Source: an uncultured Dongia sp.
GTDB taxonomy: Bacteria; Pseudomonadota; Alphaproteobacteria; Dongiales; Dongiaceae
Length of the DNA stretch: 64,000 bases
Direction: 5' to 3'
Assembly: GCF_936916975.1 (NCBI RefSeq)
Contig: NZ_CAKZGO010000004.1
Span: 186,001 to 250,000 of the forward strand
Shown: piece by piece, positions 37,581 to 46,360 of the stretch
Layout of the letters: each line of letters starts with the position of its first letter
Numbering within the stretch: the stretch's first letter is position 1
Translations under genes and position numbers: made by a program
The notes under the pieces: model-generated
Databases searched by the model: none
Told to the model about the DNA's origin: nothing
The model's input: only the letters and a program-made list of their open reading frames with translations

Positions 37581-37700
37581 TCCACTTTGCACGGCTTCTA
37601 GACTGACTTCGGCCGCGATCCAGCCAATATAGCCAGTATCAGCTGGTTCTGGAAACCCCTTCCACGGGCCGGCGCTTAAGGAAAGCTAAGAGGTGCCATC

Positions 37701-37961
37701 ATGAAAGAAGACTTCAATTCGCTGTTTTTCAGCTATCGCCCACATGCCGACCAGCGGCAGGACGAACGTCTGCTGCGCGATATCGGCCTGACCCGGACGG
37801 AAATGGGTGAACTGGCCCTGGCGGAGGATCCGAGCCATCTCGTGGGGCCGCCAAGCCCGCGATTTGGCTGGCTGCATCGGCTCTATGCGCTGCTGGCGAG
37901 TGCGCGCGTTCGCAAGAGCCTGGGCTCTAGCGCGTCAATTGCTGGTCGATCGTCTTGCTAA
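37701..37961 (+). CDS. small DUF1127-like protein
   Basis: 86 aa, AGAGGTG before the ATG. The segment DERLLRDIGLTRTEM is the core of DUF1127 (YjiS-like) proteins, which are small, basic and often bind RNA or respond to stress in alphaproteobacteria. The basic tail RLYALLASARVRKSL follows it, the reverse of the usual order. Its 3' end overlaps the convergent cupin gene by 35 bases. It probably answers to the LysR site upstream. Confidence 0.65.
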   Translation: MKEDFNSLFFSYRPHADQRQDERLLRDIGLTRTEMGELALAEDPSHLVGPPSPRFGWLHRLYALLASARVRKSLGSSASIAGRSSC

Positions 37962-38307
37962 GCGGGCTTTCGGTGGCGCCGGTATGCCGGGTGGTGACGG
38001 GCTCGATCAGCACCATCCAGCATTCCGCGGCCGCCACCGGATTATGCAGGACACCGCGCGGCACGACATGGATCGCGCCCGCGGGGAGGTCGACCGGCGG
38101 CCGGTCCTGATACTCGATCCGCAACTGCCCGCGGAGCACATAGAACAATTCGTCCTCGTGTTCATGAGCATGCCAGACGAAGTTGCCCAGCAGTTTTGCG
38201 ACCTTGATGTATTGATCGTTCACCTGCGCCACGACCCTGGGCGACCAATATTCGGTGAGCTTTTCCGCTTCTGCCAGCAGATCCACCGTGGACGGGAATA
38301 CCGGCAT
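37927..38307 (-). CDS. small single-domain cupin
   Basis: 126 aa from ATG 38307, 2 bases after the LysE gene stop. One cupin barrel with both metal motifs: FVWHAHEHEDELFYVLRGQLRIEY and GAIHVVPRGVLHNPVA. Such small cupins act as isomerases, dioxygenases or sensors. Coupling to an exporter gene suggests a linked substrate, but none can be named. Confidence 0.88.
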   Translation of the reverse strand: MPVFPSTVDLLAEAEKLTEYWSPRVVAQVNDQYIKVAKLLGNFVWHAHEHEDELFYVLRGQLRIEYQDRPPVDLPAGAIHVVPRGVLHNPVAAAECWMVLIEPVTTRHTGATESPLSKTIDQQLTR

Positions 38308-38309
38308 GC

Positions 38310-38909
38310 TCACTCCAGCCACATCGGCACGATCGAGAGGGCAAGCAGCAGGGCGAGGCAGATATTGAGCATCCGCCATTGCCGCTCGCTGCGCAGCAGC
38401 TTGGCCAGCATCAAGCCGGCGCTGCACCAGAGCATCATCGACAGCATCCCGGCCACGCCGAACGCCGCACCCAGCAGCAGCGCCAAATGGCCCGGCCCGC
38501 TGGCCTGGGTCGCGAAGGACGCCGCCGCCCCCAGCGTCATCGCCCAGGCCTTCGGATTAAGCCATTGCAGAAAGGCACCGCCAAGAAGGCTGGTTGGTGT
38601 CGCAAGGTCTGCGACTTGGCGCGGCCGCCCTTTCCGGCCGATCTGCACAGCAAGCCAAAGAAGATAGGCCGAGCCCACAATCTTGAGGGCGAAATGCAGC
38701 GCAGGTGCTGCCAGCAGCAGGGCGGCAAGGCCACTCGCCGCTGCGGCCGCCAGCAAAGCGAGCCCGAACGCAACGCCCGCCAACAACGGCACCGAGCGTC
38801 GAAAGCCGAAGCTGGCGCCAGATGCGGTGGCAAGCGTGGTCGCAGCACCCGGCGTGCCGGTGGCGATTGCGGCGAAAAGGACCAGCGGAAGCAGGGATTC
38901 AGGTGCCAT
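38310..38909 (-). CDS. LysE/RhtB-family amino-acid exporter
   Basis: 199 aa from ATG 38909 (a GTG precedes it directly). Six membrane segments; PGAATTLATASGASFGFRRSVPLLAGVAFG and FLQWLNPKAWAMTLGA are the two conserved loops of LysE/RhtB exporters. It heads a unit with the cupin and is divergent from a LysR gene, the usual arrangement for regulated amino-acid efflux. Confidence 0.9.
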   Translation of the reverse strand: MAPESLLPLVLFAAIATGTPGAATTLATASGASFGFRRSVPLLAGVAFGLALLAAAAASGLAALLLAAPALHFALKIVGSAYLLWLAVQIGRKGRPRQVADLATPTSLLGGAFLQWLNPKAWAMTLGAAASFATQASGPGHLALLLGAAFGVAGMLSMMLWCSAGLMLAKLLRSERQWRMLNICLALLLALSIVPMWLE

Positions 38910-39009
38910 CACACGGCCTTTCTAGGATTTGGCCGCAGGCTAGGCACTGGCTATTCATCAGTAAATGCAATATTATGTATACACACTATTAGATATCGTA
39001 ATGTTTTAC
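38910..39009. promoter_or_regulatory. AT-rich divergent promoter region, lysE-like / lysR
   Basis: The 100 bases between the two divergent genes are far more AT-rich than the surroundings and hold a TGTATACA palindrome at 38976-38983. A LysR protein encoded on one side commonly binds here to switch the exporter. No exact box can be fixed. Confidence 0.4.
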
Positions 39010-39879
39010 ATGAACCACAACCTCGATACCAGCCTGATCCGCACCTTTGTTGCCGTCGCCGACAGCGGCAGCATGACCGCGGCCGCCCACCATCTGCATC
39101 TGACTCAGGGTGCCGTCAGCCAGCAGGTCAAGCGGTTGGAAGATTTGCTGGGCTGCCCGCTCTTCTCCCGCGACCGGCGTCAGCTGCGCCTCACCGCCTC
39201 GGGCGAGCGCCTGTTCGGCAAGGCGAAGCGCCTCCTCGGCCTCAATGACGAGATCTGGGCGGACATGACGGTCAGCACCGTGACGGGCCGGGTACGCCTC
39301 GGCGTCCCCTATGATCTGGTGGGCACCATCCTCAGCCCCGTGCTCAAGGCCTATACCGAGGCCTGGCCGCAGGTCGATGTGTCGCTGGTCTGTGCCTCAT
39401 CCCCCGACCTCGCCACAGCCTTGGCCAAGGGCGAGGTCGATCTCGCCGTGATCGAGGAACCGCTCGGCCCCTCTGCCGGTGAATGCCTTGCCATCGAAAA
39501 GCTGGTCTGGGTGGGTGCCCGCGCCGGTGTCGCGCATGAGAAGCGACCATTGCCGATCTCCATGGTGACCGACACCTGCGCCTTTCGCCCCCTGGTGCTC
39601 CACGCGTTGGATGCGCGCGGCATCGCCTGGCGCACGCTGTTCGAGAACGGCAACATCGAGGCGACACGCGCCACCGTGCGCACCGACCTTGCCGTCACCG
39701 CGTGGCTTGCCTCAACGGTGCCGTCCGATCTTGATATCCTTGAACCCGATGCAGCCCTGCCGGATCTACCGAGCTTTGCCATCAATCTGCATCTGCCGCG
39801 CAGCGGTGCGAGTGCCGCGACACTGGAATTCGCCCGCTTCATCCGCGCCGGCCTGCTGCGCCAGCGGAACGCGGCATAA
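39010..39879 (+). CDS. LysR-family regulator (likely of the divergent exporter)
   Basis: 289 aa from ATG 39010; ATG 39001 and 38965 are alternatives without better ribosome sites. HTH: LIRTFVAVADSGSMTAAAHHLHLTQGAVSQQVKRLEDLLG. The effector domain begins GRVRLGVPYDLVGTILSPVL. It probably senses an amino acid or related compound and regulates the LysE-like exporter. Confidence 0.9.
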   Translation: MNHNLDTSLIRTFVAVADSGSMTAAAHHLHLTQGAVSQQVKRLEDLLGCPLFSRDRRQLRLTASGERLFGKAKRLLGLNDEIWADMTVSTVTGRVRLGVPYDLVGTILSPVLKAYTEAWPQVDVSLVCASSPDLATALAKGEVDLAVIEEPLGPSAGECLAIEKLVWVGARAGVAHEKRPLPISMVTDTCAFRPLVLHALDARGIAWRTLFENGNIEATRATVRTDLAVTAWLASTVPSDLDILEPDAALPDLPSFAINLHLPRSGASAATLEFARFIRAGLLRQRNAA

Positions 39880-39923
39880 GACATACGGCATCCGACCTCG
39901 ACACCTGCTGCCAATCCTCAGAA

Positions 39924-39951
39924 CCATATTGACAATATATTGTCAATATGG
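39924..39951. promoter_or_regulatory. perfect 28-base palindrome, candidate MarR operator
   Basis: CCATATTGACAATA (39924-39937) is followed without spacer by its exact reverse complement. It contains a TTGACA -35-like hexamer and lies 12 bases before the MarR gene ATG. Long AT-rich palindromes at this place are typical MarR sites, so autorepression is likely. Confidence 0.7.
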
Positions 39952-39963
39952 ATCCATGATGTC

Positions 39964-40407
39964 ATGACCCTGCGCGATGCCGTCACCGATCTGGTCCTGG
40001 AAACCTTCCGCCTCAACGGCCGCCTGTTGCTGTCCGGCGATGCGCTGGTGGCGGATATCAGCCTCAGTAGCGCGCGTTGGCAGGTACTGGGTGCCATAGC
40101 ACTCTCACCCGTCCCGCTGCCGGTCGCGCATATCGCCCGCAATATGGGCCTCAGCCGCCAGGCTGTGCAGCGTCTGGTGCGCGAGATGGTGGTGGACGGT
40201 TTGCTGCAACTTGGCCTCAATCCACATCACCGGCGTGCGCAATTGGTGCTGCTGACGGTGCGCGGCAAGTCGGCCTATGCGGCGGCGATGAAGCGACAGG
40301 GGCCCTGGGCCGATCGGTTGGCCGCAGGGTTGACCACCAAGCAGCTGACCGCAGCCAGCGCCGTGCTACGCGCGCTCCGGCAGCGGCTCGACACGTTGGA
40401 CGCATAG
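39964..40407 (+). CDS. MarR-family regulator
   Basis: 147 aa from ATG 39964. Helices LSSARWQVLGAIAL and VAHIARNMGLSRQAVQRLVREMVVDGLLQLG, then the wing NPHHRRAQLVLLTVRGK, are the MarR winged helix. It overlaps its candidate operator's downstream flank and is followed after 3 bases by a membrane protein gene. MarR proteins release DNA on binding phenolic or other stress compounds. Confidence 0.88.
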   Translation: MTLRDAVTDLVLETFRLNGRLLLSGDALVADISLSSARWQVLGAIALSPVPLPVAHIARNMGLSRQAVQRLVREMVVDGLLQLGLNPHHRRAQLVLLTVRGKSAYAAAMKRQGPWADRLAAGLTTKQLTAASAVLRALRQRLDTLDA

Positions 40408-40410
40408 CCG

Positions 40411-40860
40411 ATGATGAAGCGGCTGCATCCCTTGGCTGGCATGACGGCGCTCTTCACCATCCTGCTGTTCTGGCTGGCGACGGTCACCTCTGAACTGTCG
40501 GGCTCGGCGGCCCTCATCGCCTGCGTGAAGCAGGCCATCCCTTGGGGGCTGCTGCTGCTCGTGCCGGCGCTCGCCCTCACCGGCGCGTCCGGCTTTAGCC
40601 AGGCCGGTGCATCCACTGACCTGCGCATCCGCGCCAAGAAACGGCGCATGCCCTTCATCGCCGGCAATGGCCTGCTGATCCTGGTGCCCTGCGCCCTTTA
40701 TCTCGCATCACTGGCCGGGCGCGGCGATTTCGGCACCGTCTTTTATCTCGTCCAGGGCCTTGAGCTGGCAGCGGGTGCTCTCAACATCCTCTTGATGTCG
40801 CTCAATCTGCGGGATGGCCTCCATCTGACCGGGCGGCTGACCGGGCGCCTTTCCGGCTGA
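40411..40860 (+). CDS. four-helix membrane protein in MarR operon
   Basis: 149 aa, four membrane segments (~10-28, ~42-62, ~82-102, ~108-130) and a basic loop (LRIRAKKRRMPF) between the second and third. No family recognised with certainty. Its gene follows the MarR gene by 3 bases, so it should be the regulator's target, perhaps in membrane stress or efflux. Its last 59 bases overlap the convergent ABC transmembrane gene. Confidence 0.75.
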   Translation: MMKRLHPLAGMTALFTILLFWLATVTSELSGSAALIACVKQAIPWGLLLLVPALALTGASGFSQAGASTDLRIRAKKRRMPFIAGNGLLILVPCALYLASLAGRGDFGTVFYLVQGLELAAGALNILLMSLNLRDGLHLTGRLTGRLSG

Positions 40861-41788
40861 TGACCGTGTCCGCCGGCAGAGCGTCGGCGATCAGGCGGTA
40901 TTTGACGCCGGCATTGGACGCCGTGCGATAGAAGGTGAGCAACTGGTCCCAGGGCTCCGCCACCTTCTGGAAACCGGTGATGAACACGACCAGCGTGCTC
41001 ACCTCGACCTCGCCCTTGATCACCATCCAACCGCCCACGGAGAGCACGATGAGCGGCGCCAGCGCATCCAGGAAATTGCCGAAGAAGGTCAGGAAGTATT
41101 TCACCCGGTAGATGGCAAGGCGGGTGCGAAAGCTGCCCTGAACCAGCCGCTTGAAGCGGCGCAGCTGCTGCGGCCGGCCTTTGCGATCCGTCCCTGAAGC
41201 AACGATGGTGTCGCCCATCTTGCGCAGCAGCCGGGCATGGATGTTGCCCCAGCGGTTGATGCGCCGTTGCCCCAGCGGCACGACCAGCAATTGCGGCATG
41301 TAGAGGGCGGCGGCAAAGATCGCGATCCTGGGTTCGACCCAGACCAGGTAACCGAGTGCCGACAGCGCCGTGCCAGCCTGCAGCAAGGGGAACGAGATGC
41401 TGTCGCCCACGAAGCCGGCCAGATCCTCCGCTTCCGACGCCACCATCGACACCACGGCGCCCTTCTGGACGGGACTGTCCTTGGCCGGCTTCTGCGTCCC
41501 GTCGAAGATGATGTGACGGAGCAGCCGCGCCACATCCTCGACCAGCCAGCCACGATAGACATTGAGCGCGTATTTGAGCCCACCTTGCAATAACAGCACG
41601 CCCAGATAGATACCGCTGAGCAGGACAAGATAGCCCACCGTCCCGTCATGGATCGCATCGTCGACGATGCGCCGCTGCAGTTCCAGCGGCACGGTGGTCA
41701 ACAGTGAGACAATGACCGTGATCAGGCAGAGCAGAATCTGCTTGCGGTAACTGATCTGCCAGATGAAGGCGAGGAGTGATTGGGGCAT
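40802..41788 (-). CDS. ABC-exporter transmembrane domain without ATPase
   Basis: 328 aa from ATG 41788 (ATG 41821 possible). The whole protein is a type I exporter membrane domain: about six segments, VPLELQRRIVDDAIHDG after TM1, a long coupling region VEDVARLLRHIIFD and the late GWMVIKGEVEVSTLVVFITGFQKV. In full exporters an ATPase of ~240 residues would follow; here the protein ends ~30 residues later, and no ATPase frame lies downstream, where the convergent gene begins. Either a truncated exporter or a stand-alone half that pairs with an ATPase encoded elsewhere. Confidence 0.78.
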   Translation of the reverse strand: MPQSLLAFIWQISYRKQILLCLITVIVSLLTTVPLELQRRIVDDAIHDGTVGYLVLLSGIYLGVLLLQGGLKYALNVYRGWLVEDVARLLRHIIFDGTQKPAKDSPVQKGAVVSMVASEAEDLAGFVGDSISFPLLQAGTALSALGYLVWVEPRIAIFAAALYMPQLLVVPLGQRRINRWGNIHARLLRKMGDTIVASGTDRKGRPQQLRRFKRLVQGSFRTRLAIYRVKYFLTFFGNFLDALAPLIVLSVGGWMVIKGEVEVSTLVVFITGFQKVAEPWDQLLTFYRTASNAGVKYRLIADALPADTVISRKGARSAARSDGGHPAD

Positions 41789-41890
41789 GAAGTTGGAATC
41801 CGCCGCGGAAAAATACGTCATTTATCCATGGCATTGGACCACTCGGCCATGGCAGCATCGATGCATGAACAATCGAGCTTACCCAATCCC

Positions 41891-42688
41891 ATGCTAATTG
41901 CCCAATTATCCGACCCGCACATCCGGCCGCGCGGCCTTCTCTATCACGAGACGGTCGATTCCAACGCCATGTTCCAGGCGGCGGTGCGACAGGTGAACGC
42001 CCTCGACCCGCAACCCGACCTCGTGATCCTCAGCGGCGATCTGGTCGATCAAGGGTCGCCCGCAGAGTATGAGATGGCCAGCACCCTCCTGGCCGAGCTC
42101 ACTGCCCCACTGCTGGTCATCCCCGGCAACCATGATGAGCGGGAGGCGTTTCGCACCAGCTTTGCAGATCATGCCCATCTGCCGGCCACCGGCCCGCTGC
42201 ACTTTGCCAGCGGCGCCTATGGACCGGTGCGCATCGTAGCGCTTGATGTCACCGTCCCCGGCTTCCATCATGGCGAGATCGATGATGAAGCCGCCGCCTG
42301 GCTGGAGGCGACGCTGGCAGCGGAGCCGGACCGGCCGACTCTTCTCATGATGCATCAGCCGCCTTTTGCCAGCGGCATTCCCTATATGGACGATTGCCTG
42401 TGCCAGGACGGCCACCGTCTGGCCGAGATCGTCGCCCGCCATCCCGCCATCGAGCGCATCGTCTGCGGCCATATGCACCGGGTTATGCAGATCCGCTTCG
42501 GCGGCACGGTGCTGTGCACGGCACCCAGCACGACGACCACCATCGCGCTGCGCCTGGCGCCCGATGCCGAGCCCGCCTCGTATCTCGAACCACCGGCTTT
42601 CTTGCTCCACCATTGGCGGCCCGGCACCGGGCTCATCACCCATCACATCCTGATCGGCAGCTATCCGGGCCCCTTCCCCTTCGCGTGA
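41891..42688 (+). CDS. class III cyclic-nucleotide phosphodiesterase-like metallophosphoesterase (CpdA-like)
   Basis: 265 aa from ATG 41891, where the family similarity begins (MLIAQLSDPHI); upstream in-frame ATGs exist. The dimetal site is complete: D-x-H in SDPHIRP, GD in LSGDLVDQG, GNHD in IPGNHDER, His in MMHQPPF and GHMH near the end. This is the CpdA class, which hydrolyses cAMP or related phosphodiesters. An adenylate cyclase-TPR gene lies 1.9 kb downstream, which fits a cyclic-nucleotide link but does not prove it. Confidence 0.9.
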   Translation: MLIAQLSDPHIRPRGLLYHETVDSNAMFQAAVRQVNALDPQPDLVILSGDLVDQGSPAEYEMASTLLAELTAPLLVIPGNHDEREAFRTSFADHAHLPATGPLHFASGAYGPVRIVALDVTVPGFHHGEIDDEAAAWLEATLAAEPDRPTLLMMHQPPFASGIPYMDDCLCQDGHRLAEIVARHPAIERIVCGHMHRVMQIRFGGTVLCTAPSTTTTIALRLAPDAEPASYLEPPAFLLHHWRPGTGLITHHILIGSYPGPFPFA

Positions 42689-42915
42689 GTGATTTTACCT
42701 CAACTGGCTTTGCCGGTTATTTAGGCATTTCCAGCACATCGCTTGCGCCGCTTTGTCGCGGCCCCGCGTGATGCCCAAGCCACGATAGGTGGGTCGCGTT
42801 TTTGGCATGACGCGGCGGTTGTCATTCCTGCACATCTTGCTAAAGATGGCGCCCTCGTGTGGCCCCAGCATCGGCCCGCAACATCATCCCCAGACAGTCC
42901 AGGAGACGCCCTATC

Positions 42916-44364
42916 ATGATTCAAGCCCAGAACTTCATCGCCGGCGCCTGGAGCAAGGGCGCCAATGCGTCGAAAGACATCAACCCCTCCAACACCGGCG
43001 ACGTGATCGGTGAATTCCCGCAAGGTGCCGCCGCCGATGCCGAAACCGCCATCGCCGCCGCCAAGGCAGCCTTCCCGGCCTGGAGCCGTTCGACCGTCCA
43101 GCAGCGCCATGACATTCTGAAGAAGATCGGCGACGAGATCATCGCCCGCAAGGAAGAGATCGGCCGTCTGCTCTCGCGTGAAGAAGGCAAGACATTGGCC
43201 GAGGGCATCGGCGAGACCATGCGTGCCGGGCAGATCTTCCTGTTCTTCTCCGGCGAATGCCTGCGTCAGGCCGGCGAGAAACTGGGCTCGGTCCGGCCCG
43301 GCGTCGATGTCGAAATCACCCGTGAGCCGCTGGGCGTCATCGGCCTCATCACGCCGTGGAATTTCCCGATCGCCATTCCCGCCTGGAAGATCGCCCCGGC
43401 GCTCGCCTATGGCAATTGCGTAGTGTTCAAGCCGGCTGACCTGGTGCCGGCCAGCGCCCACGCATTGTCCGAGATCATTTCGCGCGCGGGACTCCCGGCC
43501 GGCGTCTTCAACCTGGTCATGGGCCGCGGCTCGGTGGTCGGCGAAACGATGCTCAAGCACAAGGACGTGACCGCGATCTCCTTCACCGGTTCGGTTGGCA
43601 CCGGCCGCAAGATCGCCGCCACCTGCGTCTCCACCGATCCGATGAAGAAAATCCAGCTGGAGATGGGCGGCAAGAATCCGATGGTCGTCCTCGACGATGC
43701 CGATCTGAAAATCGCGGTTGAGTGCGCCGTCAACGGCGCCTTCTTCTCGACCGGCCAGCGCTGCACGGCGTCGTCGCGCCTCATCGTCACCGACGGCATC
43801 CATGACAAGTTCGTCGGTGCCATGACGGAGCGCATGAAGGGCCTCGTCATCGGCGATGCGCTGAAGGACGGCGTCCATATCGGCCCGGTGGTCGACCAGT
43901 CGCAGCTCGACCAGGATCTCGATTACATCAACATCGGCCAGAAGGAAGGCGCCAAGCTGGTGGCCGGCGGCGAGTTGCTCAATCGCGAGACCCCCGGCTT
44001 CTATCTGGCCCCGGCTCTGTTCACCGAGGTCACTAGCGAGATGCGCATCTCGCGCGAGGAGATCTTCGGTCCCGTGGCGACCGTCACGCGCGTGAAGGAT
44101 TACGACGCGGCCCTCGCCAGCGCCAATGATACGCAGTTCGGCCTCTCAGCCGGGATCTGCACCGCCTCGCTGAAATACGCCAACCACTTCAAGCGCAATT
44201 CGGAAGCGGGCATGGTGATGGTCAATTTGCCGACCGCCGGCGTCGATTACCATGTGCCGTTCGGCGGCCGGAAGGGCTCCAGCTACGGCCCGCGCGAACA
44301 GGGCCGCTACGCCGCCGAGTTCTACACGACGGTGAAGACCGCCTACAGCTTCGACGGTAACTGA
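42916..44364 (+). CDS. aldehyde dehydrogenase, 2,5-dioxovalerate dehydrogenase type
   Basis: 482 aa from ATG 42916 (AGGAGA upstream). NAD loop FTGSVGTGRKI, general base Glu249 in LEMGGKNPMVV and nucleophile Cys283 in GQRCTASSRL. Overall pattern (TPWNFPIAIPAWKIAPALAYGN, AGVDYHVPFGGRKGSSYGPREQG) matches alpha-ketoglutaric semialdehyde dehydrogenases, the last step of oxidative pentose and glucarate routes. The substrate class is inferred. It is followed by a hairpin terminator. Confidence 0.9.
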   Translation: MIQAQNFIAGAWSKGANASKDINPSNTGDVIGEFPQGAAADAETAIAAAKAAFPAWSRSTVQQRHDILKKIGDEIIARKEEIGRLLSREEGKTLAEGIGETMRAGQIFLFFSGECLRQAGEKLGSVRPGVDVEITREPLGVIGLITPWNFPIAIPAWKIAPALAYGNCVVFKPADLVPASAHALSEIISRAGLPAGVFNLVMGRGSVVGETMLKHKDVTAISFTGSVGTGRKIAATCVSTDPMKKIQLEMGGKNPMVVLDDADLKIAVECAVNGAFFSTGQRCTASSRLIVTDGIHDKFVGAMTERMKGLVIGDALKDGVHIGPVVDQSQLDQDLDYINIGQKEGAKLVAGGELLNRETPGFYLAPALFTEVTSEMRISREEIFGPVATVTRVKDYDAALASANDTQFGLSAGICTASLKYANHFKRNSEAGMVMVNLPTAGVDYHVPFGGRKGSSYGPREQGRYAAEFYTTVKTAYSFDGN

Positions 44365-44383
44365 GACTGGTAACAAAGATTAC

Positions 44384-44417
44384 CGGGCGCGGTTGTTTAC
44401 TAAGACGACCGCGCCCG
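44384..44417 (+). terminator. GC-rich hairpin after aldehyde dehydrogenase
   Basis: CGGGCGCGGT at 44384-44393 pairs with ACCGCGCCCG at 44408-44417, loop of 14, 20 bases after the stop. There is no U-run, so it may end transcription only in part or protect the 3' end. Confidence 0.5.
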
Positions 44418-44572
44418 ATACATCCCGGTATAGCGTTTCCCCAGAATTCGTTATGTAAGTTTGCCCGCCGCAGCCAACTTTGCGGCTGATATCCGCGCCC
44501 CGACGCAACACGCGCTGGTCCGCCCCCGCCGCTTCGGCTATCCTCCCGGCCTCGCCACATACGATAGCTGTC

Positions 44573-46336
44573 ATGCCCATGCAGACATCTATGCCCCGCC
44601 GTCTGGTGGCTATTCTGGCCGCCGACGCTGTCGATTACAGCCGGCTGATGCGCCGCGATGAAGACGCGGGCATGGCGATCCTGATGCAGCGCCGGCAATT
44701 GCTGGAAAGCGAAATCATCCGCCATCACGGCCGCATCTTTTCCGGCGCCGGCGACAGCGTGCTGGCGGAATTCACCTCGGCGGTCGATTCCGTGCGCTGT
44801 GCGCTGGCCTCGCAGCGTGTGCTGGGTGTTGCCAATGCCGAAGACCCGGTCGAGCGGCGCCTCGTCTTTCGCATGGGCATCAATCTCGGTGATGTCTTCA
44901 CGGCCGATGACGGCAATCTCTATGGCGATTGCGTGAACTTGGCCTCGCGGCTGGAATCTGTGGCCAAGCCTGGTGGGGTCTGTCTCAGCGAAGAAGCCTA
45001 CCGTCAGGTGCGCAACAATGGCGACTTCCATTTCGACGACATGGGATCGGTGGCGCTGAAGAATTTGGGCGAAGTCCGGGTCTACCGCGTGGCCGACGGT
45101 AATGGCGCGGCGCCAGCGGTCGTGGAGGCAGTCGCGCATAACGGCAACGGCGTCCGGCCGCGTCCCGGCATCAGCCTCGTCGTCCTGCCGTTCGATAATC
45201 TCTCCGGCGATCCGACCCAGGAATACTTCTGCGACGGCTTGGTCAACGACATCACCACCGATCTGTCGCGCTTTCCCGATCTCCTCGTCATCTCGGCCAA
45301 TTCCGCCTTCGCCTATAAGGACAAGCATCGCAAGATCCAGGATATCGCCGCAGAGCTCGACGTGCGCTATCTGCTGGAAGGCAGCGTGCAGCGGCTGGGC
45401 CAGCAGGTGCGCGTGAATGCGCAGCTGATCGACGGTGTCACCGGCCACCATGTCTGGGCCGAGCGCTTCGAACGCGACCTCCCCGATCTGTTCCAGCTGC
45501 AGGATGACATCATCCAGCGCATCATGGGCGCCCTCCCCGGCCGCATGCGCGATATCGAGGGTCAGCGCGCGCTTCACAAGGACCCGGTCGAAATCGGCGC
45601 CTATGACGCCTATCTGCGCGGTGCCTATATGTATTCGATCGAGAGCGAAGAGGCGCTGGCCGATTGCCGCAAGCAATTCGATATGGCGACTGAGCTCGAT
45701 CCTAGTTTCGCCCGTGCCTTCGGTTATCTGGCTTATCTCAGCGTCCAGCGCTGGATCGCCGGCTGGGCCGATGAATCCGCTCTGGCCGAGGCGGAAGGAT
45801 TGGCCCGCCACGCGGTGGCGCTCGACCCCAACGACTATGCCAATCATTGGGATCTCGCCATCGTCTATCTGAACACGCGCCGCTTCGACCAGGCGCGCGA
45901 AGAATATGCCAAGGCCGTCAATCTCAACCCCAACGACGCCGATCTGCTGGCCGAGATGGCAGAGACATTGGTTTTCGCCGGCGAAAGCGAGCAGGCAAAG
46001 CGCCAGCTGGCAGAGGCAATGCGCCGCAACCCGTTCCATCCCGATTGGTATCGCTGGGTGCTGAGCTGGGCCCATTTCAATTGCGACCGCTTCGACGAGG
46101 CCCTGGCTGAACTCGACCGCATGAACCGCCCGCCTTCTCATGTCGAACTACTGCGCGCAGCAGCACTCGCCAAGCTCGCCAAGGCCGAGGCGGCGCGCGA
46201 GGCGCTTGAGCGTTTCCTCAATGATCGGCCGGGCTGGAGCGTCGCCAAAGAGCAGGCGCGCATCACTTTGCGACGGCGGCAGGATGAAGAGCGCTGGCTG
46301 GGCGCCCTGGCGCAGGCCGGCCTCGCACTCGCATAA
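44573..46336 (+). CDS. class III adenylate cyclase with TolB-like and TPR domains
   Basis: 587 aa from ATG 44573. Residues ~8-180 are a cyclase domain with both metal Asp residues (Asp18 in LAADAVDYSRL and Asp61 in GAGDSVLAEF) and the Asn/Arg pair in YGDCVNLASRLES, so it should be active. Residues ~200-320 resemble the TolB-like segment common in these proteins (VVLPFDNLSGDPTQEYFCDGL). The rest is TPR repeats (YLNTRRFDQAREEYAKAVNLNP). It likely makes cAMP under control of protein contacts. Followed after 24 bases by a TPR paralogue. Confidence 0.9.
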   Translation: MPMQTSMPRRLVAILAADAVDYSRLMRRDEDAGMAILMQRRQLLESEIIRHHGRIFSGAGDSVLAEFTSAVDSVRCALASQRVLGVANAEDPVERRLVFRMGINLGDVFTADDGNLYGDCVNLASRLESVAKPGGVCLSEEAYRQVRNNGDFHFDDMGSVALKNLGEVRVYRVADGNGAAPAVVEAVAHNGNGVRPRPGISLVVLPFDNLSGDPTQEYFCDGLVNDITTDLSRFPDLLVISANSAFAYKDKHRKIQDIAAELDVRYLLEGSVQRLGQQVRVNAQLIDGVTGHHVWAERFERDLPDLFQLQDDIIQRIMGALPGRMRDIEGQRALHKDPVEIGAYDAYLRGAYMYSIESEEALADCRKQFDMATELDPSFARAFGYLAYLSVQRWIAGWADESALAEAEGLARHAVALDPNDYANHWDLAIVYLNTRRFDQAREEYAKAVNLNPNDADLLAEMAETLVFAGESEQAKRQLAEAMRRNPFHPDWYRWVLSWAHFNCDRFDEALAELDRMNRPPSHVELLRAAALAKLAKAEAAREALERFLNDRPGWSVAKEQARITLRRRQDEERWLGALAQAGLALA

Positions 46337-46360
46337 GCATCAGGGGAACGGGGGAAAATC

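Noticed and set aside
44222-46141. 639-codon open frame on the minus strand opposite the cyclase and aldehyde dehydrogenase genes
   Set aside because: It crosses two well-supported genes, has no family motifs and arises from GC-rich third-position codon bias.
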